Assembly: GCA_032821775.1 (NCBI GenBank)
Contig: JAVLRN010000002.1
Coordinates: forward strand, 1,984,001 to 2,048,000
Direction: 5' to 3'
Origin: Sanguinoderma infundibulare
Taxonomy: Eukaryota > Basidiomycota > Agaricomycetes > Polyporales > Polyporaceae
DNA length: 64,000 bases
Of the stretch, positions 23,131 to 33,841 are shown piece after piece. The notes under the pieces were generated by a model. That model ran no database searches, was not told the origin of the DNA, and saw nothing but the letters and a program-made list of their open reading frames with translations. Position numbers and translations under genes: made by a program. Position 1 is the first letter of the stretch. Every line of letters starts with the position of its first letter.

Positions 23131-23817
23131 TCATCGTACTCCTGCACCCACGTTCTCATCGCCGCCCCATACGTCCGCGTTCTCGAACAGCCTCATCCTC
23201 CACGACGTACTCGTCGCGTGCTTGAACTCTGCCGTCTCGTAGCTCTCTACCGACTCCCATTCGTGCATTGCAAGGTACTTCGGCGGACTCCCCTTCTTTT
23301 TCAGCTCCTCGACCCCCGTCCCATTCGCTGGCTCCACATTCCTCAGCACGTACCACCGCGATCGCCGCCACCGGAGCGGGATGTGCTCCTCGCGGTACCA
23401 CCGGTTCAGGTCCTCCTCCAGCTCGGGCTTGATACTCCCCTGCAGCATGGTGAAGTACGGCCCGGGCGTGTGCTCGTCGTATCCCGCGACGGCGGGGAGA
23501 ATTTCGGGTTCGAAGAGGTCGTAGGTGCGGCGGTCGAGGAGCTGCGTGCGGCGGACGACATCCTTCTCGTGTCCGCTGCGCGTGTGGACAAGCGTGTCGT
23601 AGGGCGGATGGCTGAAGACGTCGCACGAATCGACGTCGTACGTCGCGAGGTACTAGGGCTGCTTGTCGTCTGCGGCAATCCGGCGGGTGGTGCGTTGGAA
23701 TGTGGGGATGGCCATGTGGAGAGGTACGTGCTCGTTATCGTACCAGTCGTTGAACTCGGCGTCTGTCAGGCTGGGTGCGGGCTCGCCGAACGCGAACAGG
23801 AGACCGGGTGGAAGCAT
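23131..23817 (-). pseudogene. EthD-like dimeric alpha-beta barrel protein with one in-frame stop
   Basis: The frame from ATG 23817 to the stop at 23131 would encode 228 residues. Two ferredoxin-like half-domains are visible: LTDAEFNDWYDNEHVPLHMA (about 15) and LEEDLNRWYREEHIPLRWR (about 135). The phrases DDKQP.YLATYDVDS and KYLAMHEWESVESYETAEF are typical of the EthD-like / ABM superfamily of small fungal proteins. Codon 55 is TAG (23655-23653), exactly where the family has a residue before YLA. The rest of the frame is open, so this is a single nonsense lesion. A second, worse-decayed copy lies upstream at 24172-24640, and unit 2 keeps only the first codons (about 32288-32325). An unlikely alternative is a short protein starting at the internal ATG at 23448. 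Confidence 0.75.
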
Positions 23818-24171
23818 GGTTGAGGCAGGTATTGAGGTGAGTTCGATGCCACATATATGCGCAGGGGAGCAGTGTGTCATTGGTCCGGGGTCTGAAGCCT
23901 CCTCGTATTGTTAGGCGAAGCGTTGGACATGAACCTCTCACGTCTGTGACATTCTATCTTAAAATGTGCAGTGGAGAAATGACCTGAAGTTCTTCTGCAG
24001 GTGCTTGATACGAGAGACGGATGCTAGATCGGGTTTTCGATGCTACTTTGCCGTACGGTACGAGACCGATCATAGCTTATGGGAAGTAGTCGCTCTGGTC
24101 TGCACGCCGATTGGAAAGGCGACTCACTGCGATCAAACGAACGCTAACTGCCTATCCCTGAGCCATGTCCT

Positions 24172-24640
24172 CTATAGCTTGCACAACCTTGGCTCCAACC
24201 TCTTCGCTACGCCGGCAAACGTCCACCGCGTCGCGATCGCGGCGTCGTACCCGGGCATGTCCGGCCGCCCCGACTCGTGTAGGGCGGTGAACCGCAGCGG
24301 CTTTCCTCTGATGGGCTTCAAGCTCTCGTTGGTGCCCACTAAGTACGCCACAGTGTTTGCAAATGCTGCGGACACAGCCGGGGGATCTTCGAGAGGAGAG
24401 GGCTGTGCTCGTTGTAGTATCAGTTGTTGAACTTGGTCGGCGACGTCCCTGGGATCTGAGACGTCCATGGTGACGCTACGGGCCCCGGCTTGTGAGCGTC
24501 ATATGCCTCGAAGCATTCAGAGATGGGTGCGTGGAGTGTATATGCGGCGATCGGGGACCTCGAGGCGGCCTATAGTGGCTTTCTCGCCGTTGGAGAGGGT
24601 GTGGGCAGAGGTGTACAGCCGCAGAGATCAAATGCAAGGT
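24172..24640 (-). pseudogene. Second EthD-like gene, frameshifted and with stops
   Basis: On the minus strand the pieces GRLEVPDRRIYT, FEAYDAHKPGPVA, FNN-stop-YYNEHSPLL and RFTALHESGRPDMPG follow the order of an EthD-like protein but lie in different frames. At least two frameshifts and one TGA, in place of the Trp of FNNWYYNEHSP, separate them. The final 297 bases form an open frame only by chance continuation. The gene is paralogous to the neighbour at 23131-23817 and was deleted from unit 2. Confidence 0.6.
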
Positions 24641-24809
24641 TTGATGGATGGTGGACTTCTATCGAATCGAACAAAGCGCCAACAAGACTTACATGTTCAA
24701 TGATATTCCCTTCCCTCAGGGTTTAAACGTTTACCCTCCGAGTCGTTGACTCTACACCGCCTCAGCCATCTCTACCTCTCGTTATTCACTCTCGGTCCCA
24801 CCTCACAAT

Positions 24810-25335
24810 GATAGAGTATATTGTATTCAACGAGGCGAGATGGCAATCGTTTATCAATCTGATAAAGGACGAGATCACCAGCATTGCGCTACCAGCTACG
24901 CTGTATGGTATGTAGCATCCCCGTCCATGGACTGTAAGTATCATATGCTGAGAAATTGAAATAAGGCATGCTGACGATTTTATCTATCGCCGCGTTCATT
25001 TCCCTCGTTCGGTAGGCCATTCAAAGTATCGATGGTCTTACTGACAATCGGGGACTGACTCGGATAAACCTGTGCATTCGAACCAGACGAACCGGAGGGC
25101 TCGTCTTGCCTACCGTCATCCTCAGCTTCACCCTGTTCGCCCTCTACATCTCCACAACCGCGTACTTTGTCTTCCAAATTTTGGCAGCGCAGAATGATAT
25201 GCTTTCGCTCGCGAAAAACTCGATTTTTATTTTCTGGACCCTACCGCCCGGTGTCAATCTTCCCAGTCCGTTCTTGACGTTGAACGGTGTTTCGTTGCGC
25301 TGGGGATGTACCGCAGCGCTCGCGATCAACGTTTG
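24810..25335 (+). pseudogene. 7-TM-type mushroom membrane protein, 3' truncated
   Basis: Exons 24810-24907, 24966-25011 and 25087-25329 join in phase. They read MIEYIVFNEARWQSF, then membrane spans LPATLYGMLTILSIAAFISL, LPTVILSFTLFALYIST and the tail GCTAALAIN. This is the beginning of a widespread basidiomycete multi-span protein of unknown function. Normally several more spans follow AIN. Here the sequence breaks into unrelated DNA with a TGA at about 25335. The gene is therefore a 5' fragment of about 130 codons. It lies in the part of unit 1 missing from unit 2. Confidence 0.65.
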
Positions 25336-25494
25336 AGAATCTCACCGTCGTTTCAAACTGCATATGCGAAGAGCTGACGTGCTATCTTTTTTTTGTTGCC
25401 TTCAGCACTGGGAACATTTTGCTCTGGGAAACAATGTTGACTGACTCCACAGGTATTTTATCTTTTTGATTCGTAGCTGCATTTCTATTCGACC

Positions 25495-25640
25495 AGCATC
25501 TACAATCCTCTTGTTGATCAGTCCACGGGAGACGTTCGCCATCGAGTATTGTGGCGATCATCAGTACCGGCACCGAAGCCGGCCGCCTGAGGTACAACCT
25601 CACAAGTGCAGGACGGTCTCGATAATGGACATTCCTGCCT
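25495..25640 (+). pseudogene. 3' remnant of a 7-TM family gene (relative of 39176-40383)
   Basis: The sequence around ATCCTCTTGTTGATCA and ACCGAAGCCGGCCGCCTGAGG corresponds base by base to the last exon of the 39176 gene (SAILMSINVRERFATG..DPKPAV-stop) and to its 3' flank, with several small deletions. The matching place in unit 2 (35577-35720) still has upstream sequence of the same pseudogene attached, so unit 1 lost that part. Confidence 0.65.
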
Positions 25641-26374
25641 CAGGATCTGTACGTGAAACATTCTTGACCATAAGCACCACAGCCCATGGAGATAGAAGGC
25701 CGGGGGTTTTTTTTCCTGGATTGGGGTGACTGTGGTTGTCGATTCAAGGGTTCTTATCCGATAAAACGTGGTCTGCACTCGCCACGAATCCCAATCACCA
25801 GCTTGTCTCGAGATACGATTAGCGGTTCTCCCTCAACTGGCCCGTAGCTCCGAGTCGGTGTCACGAAGGAGCACAACGATGCTCTTACGTTTACAGATCG
25901 TTATACATTGCGTGATCTTAAGGCCCGCGGCCCGGACCCCGGCCATGCAACGTAATCGTATACACGCGCGCTGAATGGTGACCACGTGTACGTAGCACAC
26001 ACTACCCCACTCCGCTGGGCTCTGCGCCCGCCTTGTGTGACATATGATTGGACCGAGAGCTTCGATTACCACTTAAAGTCACGGTTGAAAGCGACCGAGT
26101 CGAATGTACTGCGGCGGAAAACAATCCCTAGCTCCTACGGCAGTCGTGGGATGATGGCTAAATCTCCGCGTCCCAGGCGGCGAACCGCGACACCGTATTG
26201 GACGGTATGCCGTATCCTAATAGACCGTGCGGCAACTGCGCAGGATGAGCGTGTGTGTCGCGGTATATAGCAATAGTGCTTCACGGCACCTCCACACATT
26301 CTCTCATCCTCAATCTCGCAGGCAGCGCTGCGCGTTCATCTTGGCTATACTTTATATCTCACTTTGCTCGTTCA
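25641..26374. other. Upstream region of the 7-TM gene, copy A
   Basis: Conserved in unit 2 (35700-36436). No ORF with recognisable content. A TTTATATCTC element about 15-25 bases before the ATG and an AT-poor leader resemble those of the copies at 36437 and 41511. Confidence 0.4.
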
Positions 26375-27630
26375 ATGGCCTCCAACTCGACGCACAAGTT
26401 CCCCTCCCCTGTGGGCGGGGCTCCCTTACCAATCGATTTCGCTCCTTCCATTATCTTCGCCGCCCTCTACGCCCTCCTGCTGCCCATCGCGGTCTGGCGG
26501 GTGGTCCACCCGCGTTCCCGCAACCTTGTCGTCCTCGGCACCATGGTCTTCAATATCGAGCGGTGCGTTACCTTATTGCCTTCTACCCCATGTGTCGAAC
26601 AAGCGGTGGCACTTGTCCGTAAATACCATTAATACTGAACTGCCAACTACAGTATCGTGTCGTTCGTGCTCCGCGCCATCGCCGCACACAACGAGGGCCT
26701 TCGCGCCAGTGCGGGCCTCCAGGTCTACTTCCAGATGTTCTACAGCAACGGCTTCGTCTCCATTGGGCAGGACCTCTTGAACCTATTCCGCTCGCTGCTC
26801 GTCGGGTCGACACTCGGAGGGGACATGCTCGCCCACTCTGGGCTCACGCCCCAGCTTTGGAAGGCACGGAGGGACAGCGAGATAGAGCGCCAGGCGCCTG
26901 TGCACGAGGGCGCACCCCGGAGTGCGAAGGAGCAAGAGATAGTCGACCAGCCCCGCATCCGTTTCTGGGTGCGGCGGTGCTGTGTGATTGGGTTGCTCGC
27001 GTTCTTGGTGGCTGCGGTCTCGGGTGGCACCGCCAGCTTCGACTATAAGAAAGCTGTCCGAACTGGTGACGACGCGATGCTGGTCCGCTGGCTCTGGTGA
27101 GCAGCAGTCCTTCCCTCGTTGTACTGACCACTGACGCACCGAGAACCTGTGCTTCTTCCAGGACGGCCGCAACTACGCTCACGATGGTGCTGTTGTCCGG
27201 GATATGTTACAGCGCGCTGTGGGCGTGCTACCAGGTCCCTCGGGTGCCCAGAAGGTCTGCGCTGTGGATCGCCCTCGTCGCAACCCTTCTCGTACGTCTT
27301 TTACCCCGTTTCTGTTCTCTCTCCTTCCCCGACTCACCGCCCTGACCAACGTAGACCGTCGTCGGCATCTATCGCTTGACGATATTCGGCCACTCGACCA
27401 CTTCCCTGCTCTCTAAGGGGCCCGGCTCGCAGAACTCGGCGACCGCGAAGGCGTACTTCTACATCTTCCATGCCGCGCCTGAGTTCTTGTCCGCCGCGAT
27501 CCTGATGTCGCTCAACGCGCGACGCGTGTTCGGGACGGGCTTGTGGGGCGACCTCCGCGTGAGCGACCCGAAGCCCGGTGGACGGACTCCGAGTTCGGGA
27601 CCCGGGTGGATGCGTGCCAGCTCCCGCTAA
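26375..27630 (+). CDS. Seven-span membrane protein of an unrecognised family, copy A
   Basis: Exons 26375-26562, 26653-27096, 27162-27291 and 27355-27630 give 345 residues. The start MASNSTHKFPSPVGGAP is followed by seven hydrophobic segments (DFAPSIIFAALYALLLP; LVVLGTMVFNIER; SIGQDLLNLFRSLLVG; VIGLLAFLVAAVSGG; TTLTMVLLSGICYSALW; ALWIALVATLL; YFYIFHAAPEFLSAAIL). A hydrophilic loop of about 65 residues lies between spans 3 and 4. The last exon carries the most conserved part of the family: GPGSQN, HAAPEF, then TGLWGDLRVSDPKP. Topology and a late YR..F motif recall RTA1-like fungal membrane proteins, but the sequence match is weak, so I leave it unnamed. Intact and almost identical to copy B at 36437. 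Confidence 0.85.
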
Positions 27631-27832
27631 GGTTTCTGAGTCCTTGGTATCGACGATGAACCACGGGGGATCGAGGGGGATGACTCTGCGACCGAGTTCC
27701 CAGTCCGCGCACATTCCATCCGAATCCGTGTGGCGTACGGGACGGGTGACGCCCTGGAGGAGTGTTTTTCTGTAGTGAGAGTAAGGTTTGCGCGGGTCAG
27801 TGCCACGGGCTCCCCATAAGAAGAGATAGTAC

Positions 27833-28260
27833 TGACAGATAGATAGATCCAATTTTATAGTAGCGCTTAGGCCGGTTACGGCCTATGTGGCTACTCTCCA
27901 GAGTGGTACAGAGCGGCTACGCTAGCGTGTAGGTTGGGTCGGGTGTGTATAGTATCGTATCGTAATGTATAGTAAGGTTCCCCTTGTCCATCCAAGGAAG
28001 GTGCGCGGGACATAACCTGGCCGCTGGTCGTCGTAGATGACTACGTCCGCCCATGGGCAGTCCAGGAATGCGGACCACCAGTTGCCCCGGCGGCCGCCTA
28101 AACTACCCTTCGGAGCACCGGGTTGGGCTGGCACCCACCAACGCCCAGGGGAATGAGAGGAGGGAAGGGGGAAAACGTGATGCGGTGACGCATAGAAACT
28201 CTGGCTCCGGAAACTGGTTGAGCACAGTGAGGGGTGGTGGGTCTTGAGGGTGGATAGTAC
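27833..28260 (-). mobile_element. 5'-truncated LINE (non-LTR) 3' end with 8-base target duplication
   Basis: The sequence is the reverse complement of the 3' end of the element at 33842-34840 (about 34410-34835). GATAGTAC occurs at 27825-27832 and again at 28253-28260. Unit 2 has a single GATAGTAC at the equivalent empty site near 38320. The 3' tail is at the left end, as GATAGATAGATC next to the TSD. The 5' end is truncated. The open frame on the minus strand (27922-28296) is not a host gene. Confidence 0.85.
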
Positions 28261-28544
28261 AGATGGTACCTTTCTACTTAGTGATCTGCTGAACAAGGGG
28301 AGGGTTAAACGTCACTAGCCTTCACTGCGCACCGAAGCGCGGTGGACTTGATGTCATGTCGACATTTGGCTTCGCACGGAAACCGATGTTTTCGTATCCG
28401 CTCCTAACTCCGAACGTCTGGTCACGAGACTAACCGCGACCATCTCCGCCACAAATCGAAATCAATTCATGTAAGCGGAGTGTGAATCTACTCGTGCGTC
28501 CGTTGATCAGTGTCTGTCACGAATTTGGATCTCCGCAGTACGAT

Positions 28545-29025
28545 ATGGGGTATGTGCTCAGCATTACGTCCAAACAAGACTCTTGTCTCACGGACTGGCC
28601 GAGCAGTATTGGGATCATGCACATTACGGCGATACTGTCGGTCGTTGGAAGTTCTCAAAGAAAGTCACGGTTCGTGGATTGGCGTTGGAGGTTGTTGTTT
28701 TCAGAGTCTGATCCTAATTACACAGGAGCAACTCTCCGCTTTATTTCCCATGCCAATTGTATTGGTCGAGTTGAACATCCTTTTCACCATCCCATCCTGG
28801 AATAGATATGATCTCGAGGACCAGTCAATGCTGTCGGAGGACGTTTTCGCGGACTTCAAGCGTACGGTGGTCGGCGTGTCACCGTCACTGACCCTCACCT
28901 GCGGGATATCTTCCAAGAGTCGTCCTCAGTGGCCTGACCTTGGCCAAATGGACTGGGAGGACGATGAATGGTACCAGCAGGAAACGTCCGCGGACTTCGA
29001 CAACTACGGCATGGATAGTGACTAA
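28545..29025 (+). pseudogene. 3' part of the F-box gene (unit 2)
   Basis: This is the duplicated end of the 9204-10815 gene, beginning inside the last codons of its main exon. It keeps the YWDHAHYGDT exon, the last intron and the acidic tail ending YGMDSD-stop at 29025. It has no F-box, no start codon and no promoter of its own, so it is a gene fragment created by the duplication junction. Confidence 0.85.
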
Positions 29026-29936
29026 TGGAACTACAAGGGAAGGTATGCTTCAGATTTCAAGCGTGTACGTGACGTGTAGGCATTGAATATTGACTGAGCT
29101 GAAAAAAAGGTCTTTTAGACGTTCACGCGACCTCGCATATGCGGAGATCGTAACCGACCCCTCCCCTTCCCTTTCCCCTTCCCCTTTCAACGTCATCTTG
29201 TCACATTCCTCTGCTTGGCAAAGCAAACGAACGTGGGTGAGAGGGGACAAGTGTCTCATACTTACCGGAAACAATTGAATTGGAACTAGGGCATCATGTC
29301 AAGTCGTTCCGGATGCATGTACCATGAATGTAGATGCAGTGCTCAGTGCTCGTGTTCTCGATAGGTTGAAATGCATTGGTCAATATTGTGTGGAGCAAAC
29401 GGGACTGTGGCCCGTGGGATGCCGGAGAAACGGAACCGCACTTGGAAGACGGGATCCTCTCGTCCATATCATCGACACCCACGACATTCTCGGTTACTTC
29501 GGACGCCGATTTAAGAAGACGTACCTCGACGGACGACTCGGACACGCGGTCGCGTCTGCTGTACTACGTCACTGTCTCCACTGTCAGTTCCATGGAAAGT
29601 ACCAAGTCTGTGCCAAGTGCAATTACGTCCGGTACTGAGAGAGTATCCCACTGCTCCACCCTCTCCATCCTCTTCACGTCCCGATCTGTTGCGTCGCACA
29701 CACCTTCATGGAACACACAGGACGTAAAGTGCCTGGGATTATATCGGCCGGGGCACAAGGACACACAATGCTACGTATGGTGCGACTACGGTATAAGTCA
29801 CATGTGATGAAGAATGTGCGTGCGCATATACTACACTATGTCTGTTCGGATCCACCAGTCCTCCCAATGTTTTTCTCCACCATCCTTGAGATGCCGTACA
29901 CTTTCGAAAATAATAGCACGTCTAGGAGCAACGAGT
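29026..29936. other. Duplicate of 10816-11726; no confident gene
   Basis: The same content as in unit 1, including the frame (29324-29638) ending in the CX2CX8CX2C stretch. Small indels against unit 1 occur at about 29400, so the upstream part of that frame is not conserved. Confidence 0.35.
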
Positions 29937-31364
29937 TCACGTCATACCGACAGCCTTCCGCATCTGCGCGAGCTCGAGCCGCAAGAGCCTGACCTCCGTC
30001 GACAAGTACTCCACTCTCGCCTCGAGCCGCTCGCGCTTCGCCTCCTCCATCTCGTAATGAAACCCGTCTCCGTGTCCGTCCCGGGTCGGCGTCGTGCGGC
30101 ACGTCGAGCCCTCGACCTCCCCGGACGTGGACCCGGACCCGTGGTCGACAAGACGGCGGTAGATCATGAAATCATCAGGGAGAGAGGCTTGCACTCCCAC
30201 GGACACGCGTCCGGTGCGCACGCGTCCCACGACTCGGTGCTCATAGGGGGCGAGGATAGTTTGCCAGAATGATGGCATGGAGGGTATCCCCTCGCTGGGC
30301 AGTCCTGTGCACACACTCTGGAATTTCAGGAGGAAATCGCGGTCATAGCTAGGATATGAATACATATCAGTCGAACCACGACCTAAATATGAGGACAAAC
30401 GGATCACGCACCAGAGTCCCCGCGCCTTCGTAGGCGTACCTGGCTGGTTCAGAACATAAGGAGGCTTGACGCCCTCGGGATACTCCACACGGAACACGTC
30501 CAGATCGTCCATCATCTTCGCGCGCTCGAGCAAGAGTCCGAATGCTAAGGCTTCGGAAGGGACAGTTGTGGCTTGCGTCGCGATCGTCGGACGCGAAGGA
30601 GTGGGTGCAGGTGCAGACGCTGGCGACGGCGAGAGCAAAGAAAGGGTCGGCATAAGTGCACCAAAGGAAGGAACGGGGCCATCCGCACCCAGCACGACCT
30701 CCTCCGCTTTCCTTTCAATCGCAGCTGGCTCCTCCCTCTCCTCGCGCTTCCCCACCCTAGTGCTAGTCCCAGGCCCGCTCGCCCACTCATCACCCTCACC
30801 CGCATCCAACGTCGCCTGCAAGTTCCACTGCCGCAACGCCTCCGCCTTGTCTCTCTCCATGTGCTCCCCCTCCTCCTCCTCTGAGATCGGTGAAGAGGGG
30901 GATGGCGGGCGCGAGCCGCGCACCGATACCAGCGACGACGTCGGCTCCACCACCTCCCGCATGCTCGCACCCTCGCCGATCTTGATCTTCATGTACGCGT
31001 TCAGGTCTACCTCCTCCATCGGCGGGAGCGGGAGGGCACCGGCAGCGGCAGCACGCCCGGGGACGAAGGCCTCGGCGCGCGCGTCGAGGAGTCCAGCGTC
31101 GACATCGTTGGGCTGGCATGCGTCGAGGAGCCCGGCGTCGCTGAGCTGGCGCGCGAACAGCCCGCCGCCGCCGCCGCGAGCCTGAGGACGCGAGCGCGTG
31201 AACGACGGAGAGGGGTCGAGGTGGTAGTTGTGCGCCGGTGTCGCTGGGGTGCTCGTGGCCTGTGCGTCCTTGCGGGCCGCGCCAGCCTTCGCGTAAGTTT
31301 TCTCACCTTCGGCAGCGGTGGCGGCGGCATAGCGCTGCTCCTTGCGCTTGAGAGCCAGGCGCAC
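29937..31364 (-). CDS. eIF4G N-terminal-half-like protein, unit 2 copy with new 5' region
   Basis: Exons 31364-30412 and 30348-29937 mirror the gene at 11727-13457. The eIF4E-binding motif is kept (YDRDFLLKF, one change from YDRDFLLQF), as are VEYPEGVKPP and the C-terminal coiled coil. An in-frame deletion removes about 46 residues of the charged segment between motif and coiled coil (rich in Asp, Lys, Glu and Thr in unit 1). The frame is otherwise open, which suggests selection or youth. Just upstream, at about 31407, the sequence switches to the 5' region of the MIF4G gene. This copy may therefore be driven by that promoter, or it may lack a proper start. The first ATG in frame is uncertain, and splicing from the acquired 5' region is possible. 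Confidence 0.6.
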   Translation of the reverse strand: MRLALKRKEQRYAAATAAEGEKTYAKAGAARKDAQATSTPATPAHNYHLDPSPSFTRSRPQARGGGGGLFARQLSDAGLLDACQPNDVDAGLLDARAEAFVPGRAAAAGALPLPPMEEVDLNAYMKIKIGEGASMREVVEPTSSLVSVRGSRPPSPSSPISEEEEGEHMERDKAEALRQWNLQATLDAGEGDEWASGPGTSTRVGKREEREEPAAIERKAEEVVLGADGPVPSFGALMPTLSLLSPSPASAPAPTPSRPTIATQATTVPSEALAFGLLLERAKMMDDLDVFRVEYPEGVKPPYVLNQPGTPTKARGLWCVIRLSSYLGRGSTDMYSYPSYDRDFLLKFQSVCTGLPSEGIPSMPSFWQTILAPYEHRVVGRVRTGRVSVGVQASLPDDFMIYRRLVDHGSGSTSGEVEGSTCRTTPTRDGHGDGFHYEMEEAKRERLEARVEYLSTEVRLLRLELAQMRKAVGMT

Positions 31365-31406
31365 AGACTCTAGCTCGCGCGCAACCGCGGATGGGCTCGT
31401 GATGGA

Positions 31407-32705
31407 GGTGAAGGAACGCCAGGAAACCCACGGTAAATACGGGGAGGATGGGTCGTCTCCATGCTCGTGCCTGAGACGAAGCCAACTCGGTCACTACATG
31501 AGTGAAGATATAGCACTTCGCACATACCACTCTGCAGTCCTCCAATTCGAGATATTTTATGACGCGTGCCAGGACATCCCTCATCTCCAGAAGAGCAACT
31601 CGACGCGACGATGGCGCAAGTAAGTGTTGTGCTCATGGGGTGCTGGAATGAGAGCGCTTGGGCCATTCCTCCGTGGTCCAGATTCCTGGAGCACTAAAAA
31701 ATAGCCGAGATAAGCAGTAGACTGGCAAGGAGGTTGGTTCTGGGGGAGAGGAGGCGATGAATTTATAAGGGCATGGGTATTCCTGCAGCAGGTATACTCA
31801 CGTGCTGCGGTAGAAGCGTGCAACGCAAGGTTCGGGAGGCGTCCGGAAGAAGTATCAGTATTTCACGCAGCGGATCCTACAGCCCTCTGCAGTACGTGTG
31901 CTGCATCATGAGCAGCCAACCGAGTGCCAGCACATGAAATGACCTGTTGGGGATGCTAAGGGTCATTGTTCGGTATGGGCCAATTAATTCCATGTCTTAC
32001 AACTAAAACGATGCCATAGCATAGGAGAGCCATCACAAAGGGCCCAGGTCTAGTACGTAGCTGGCAGTGGTAGCGACGGCGGGAGGCAAGGATGATCTGA
32101 GCGCTACATCATTGTCGTCCTACTACCATCTCTTCCTCGACCGCACTGTCACTGGATCATGTCCTATCATGTCTCGGATGGTACTTGATCTGCTCACTCC
32201 TGCTTCACCACATTTAAAAATGAGCTGTCGGCCTGTGCATGCAACCATAGACGTTCCAGCGGATTCCCGGGGAGCTATAGGCCAGTTCCGGGCTCGCCGA
32301 ACAGGAGACCGGGTGGAGGCATGGCTGAGGCAGGTATTGAGGTGAGTTCGATGCGACATATATGCGCAGGGGGAGCAGTGTATCATTGGTCCGGGTCTGA
32401 AGCCTCCTCGTATTGTTAGGCGAAGCGTTGGACATGAACCTCTCACGTCTGTGACATTCTATCTTAAAATGTGCAGTGGATAAATGAGCTGAAGTTCTTC
32501 TGCAGGTGCTTGATACGAGAGACGGATGCTAGATCGGGTTTTCGGTGCTACTTTGCCGTACGATACGAGACCGATCATAGCTTATGGGAAGTGGTTATCG
32601 TGGCCTTCGAGCAGAGTAGCATTGGGAACAGTTTGCTCTGGGAAACAATGTTAACTGACACCACAGGTATTTTATTTAGTTGATTCGTAGCTGCATTTCT
32701 ATTCG
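31407..32705. other. Mosaic of unit 1 flanks, no gene
   Basis: 31407-32287 repeats the 5' region of the MIF4G gene (21838-22797, with one further deletion of about 80 bases at 32180). 32288-32592 repeats 23776-24092, including the first codons of the EthD-like gene. 32610-32705 repeats about 25396-25495. Each join marks a deletion, and no joined frame forms a plausible protein. Confidence 0.7.
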
Positions 32706-33215
32706 ATCACCATGACTGCGAGCATACCTTCACTGCCAGTGATAAGATCGTCGAGATCGTCCATGGTCGTGACCAACAGCTGGCTATCTCGAGACGGCCA
32801 TCGAATAACTGCGGACGATCCCGAAAGGGGAGCAACGCGGCGACTGGTTGCACTAAGCATGTTCTTTGTTTGATAGTAAGACACCTCGCACAGGCAGCCA
32901 TCTCAGCCACTACCACCACATACCCTCTCGAACACCTTGCGACGATGAACTCTAACGTGAGGGTTGACCAATTGCGAGGAGACCCTGTTCGACTCACATT
33001 CAATGCGCAGGTTATGGAGATCGATGATCAATTGTACCAACTGCTTAGCACCCTTTCTCTTGGGGGACAGCAGCAGAAAGCTACCTTTGTGAGTCTAGCG
33101 AATGGGTCTACGCCCGGAGCCAAGGTACTGACTCCGGAGTTGCCTCTGGAGAAAGGCAAACGCAGAACTCCCTCGAACATCACAAACACCATCCACACTG
33201 ACAGGAGACGCAACC

Positions 33216-33674
33216 ATGTCCGACTGCTCAGACGGCGACGACTCGACGTATCAGGTACGTACGCCGCCCCAATCAGCATGTTGCAGCATTCGTCCTCTCC
33301 CGACGCCTTAAACGCAATTCCCCTCCGCCCAGCCAAGTCTCGTCAGCTTCTCAAACGCAAGCACGCCCAACTGCGGCTGCGCGTACTACCTGCAGGCGAT
33401 CGACGCGCAGATCCGCGCCGGAAAGTATTCAACCACGAGCGGCGACTACCTCGAGACGATCTTCACCCACCGCGAGGCGCTATTCGCGTTTCCGCAGGGC
33501 CATCGTACGTGTGCCGCAGGCTTCACTGAGCTCGCGCAGTACCTCGAGCTGCGGGGCCAGCAGCACCAGCTGCAGGGTGCCCGTGGGGGAGCCTGGCGAC
33601 CGGATTGGGATGGGGACAATGAGGCGGTGGTTGCGTTTCGGCATGAGGCGTGGGTGATCGCGAACACGCTGTAG
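33216..33674 (+). CDS. Small unidentified protein, two exons
   Basis: Exon 33216-33254 (MSDCSDGDDSTYQ) ends at a GTACGT donor and joins in phase to 33333-33674 after CGCCCAG. The result is about 126 residues with PNCGCAYYLQAIDAQIRAGK, DYLETIFTHREALFAFPQG and a C-terminal AVVAFRHEAWVIANTL. Composition and phase look coding. An additional 5' exon around 32945-33090 (MNSN.. and MEIDDQLYQLLSTLSL) may belong to the same gene, but the phase did not fit. No family is recognised. It lies in the segment present only in unit 2, between a deletion junction and the LINE fragment, and could itself be part of a larger mobile segment. Confidence 0.45.
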
Positions 33675-33841
33675 TATGTGTGTGAGAGGGTGGACTTTTG
33701 CGGTCATTAGTTTGTTGCCTGTGCTTGGCTAGCCTTGGCACTTGCTCGCTGAGATCCCTGGCAGGAGCATGGTCTTCCCAGCAATGTTGCTGTATCGTAG
33801 TCCTGGATTCAGCTCGGAGGGCACATGAACCCAAGTGTTGA

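Larger units (their letters stand above)
10337..28544 (+). repeat. Tandem segmental duplication, unit 1 (18.2 kb)
   Basis: Sequence from the end of the main F-box exon (ATATGGGGTATGTGCTC at 10337) to 28544 is repeated in the same orientation from 28541 onwards. Matching blocks between unit 1 and unit 2: 10337-13303 with 28541-31407; 21838-22797 with 31407-32287; 23776-24092 with 32288-32592; about 25396-25495 with 32610-32705; 25497-27689 with 35577-37744; 27690-28544 with 38163-38599. Gaps in the series are deletions in unit 2, apart from a LINE insertion in unit 1 (27833-28260) and a segment missing from unit 1 (32706-35576 of unit 2). The blocks differ by scattered substitutions, roughly a few percent by eye. 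Confidence 0.9.

Noticed and set aside
27922..28296. 124-codon minus-strand ORF that resembles a 156-codon ORF at 34390-34860
   Set aside because: Both lie in the 3' region of the same LINE and are similar only because the element is repeated. They are not host genes.
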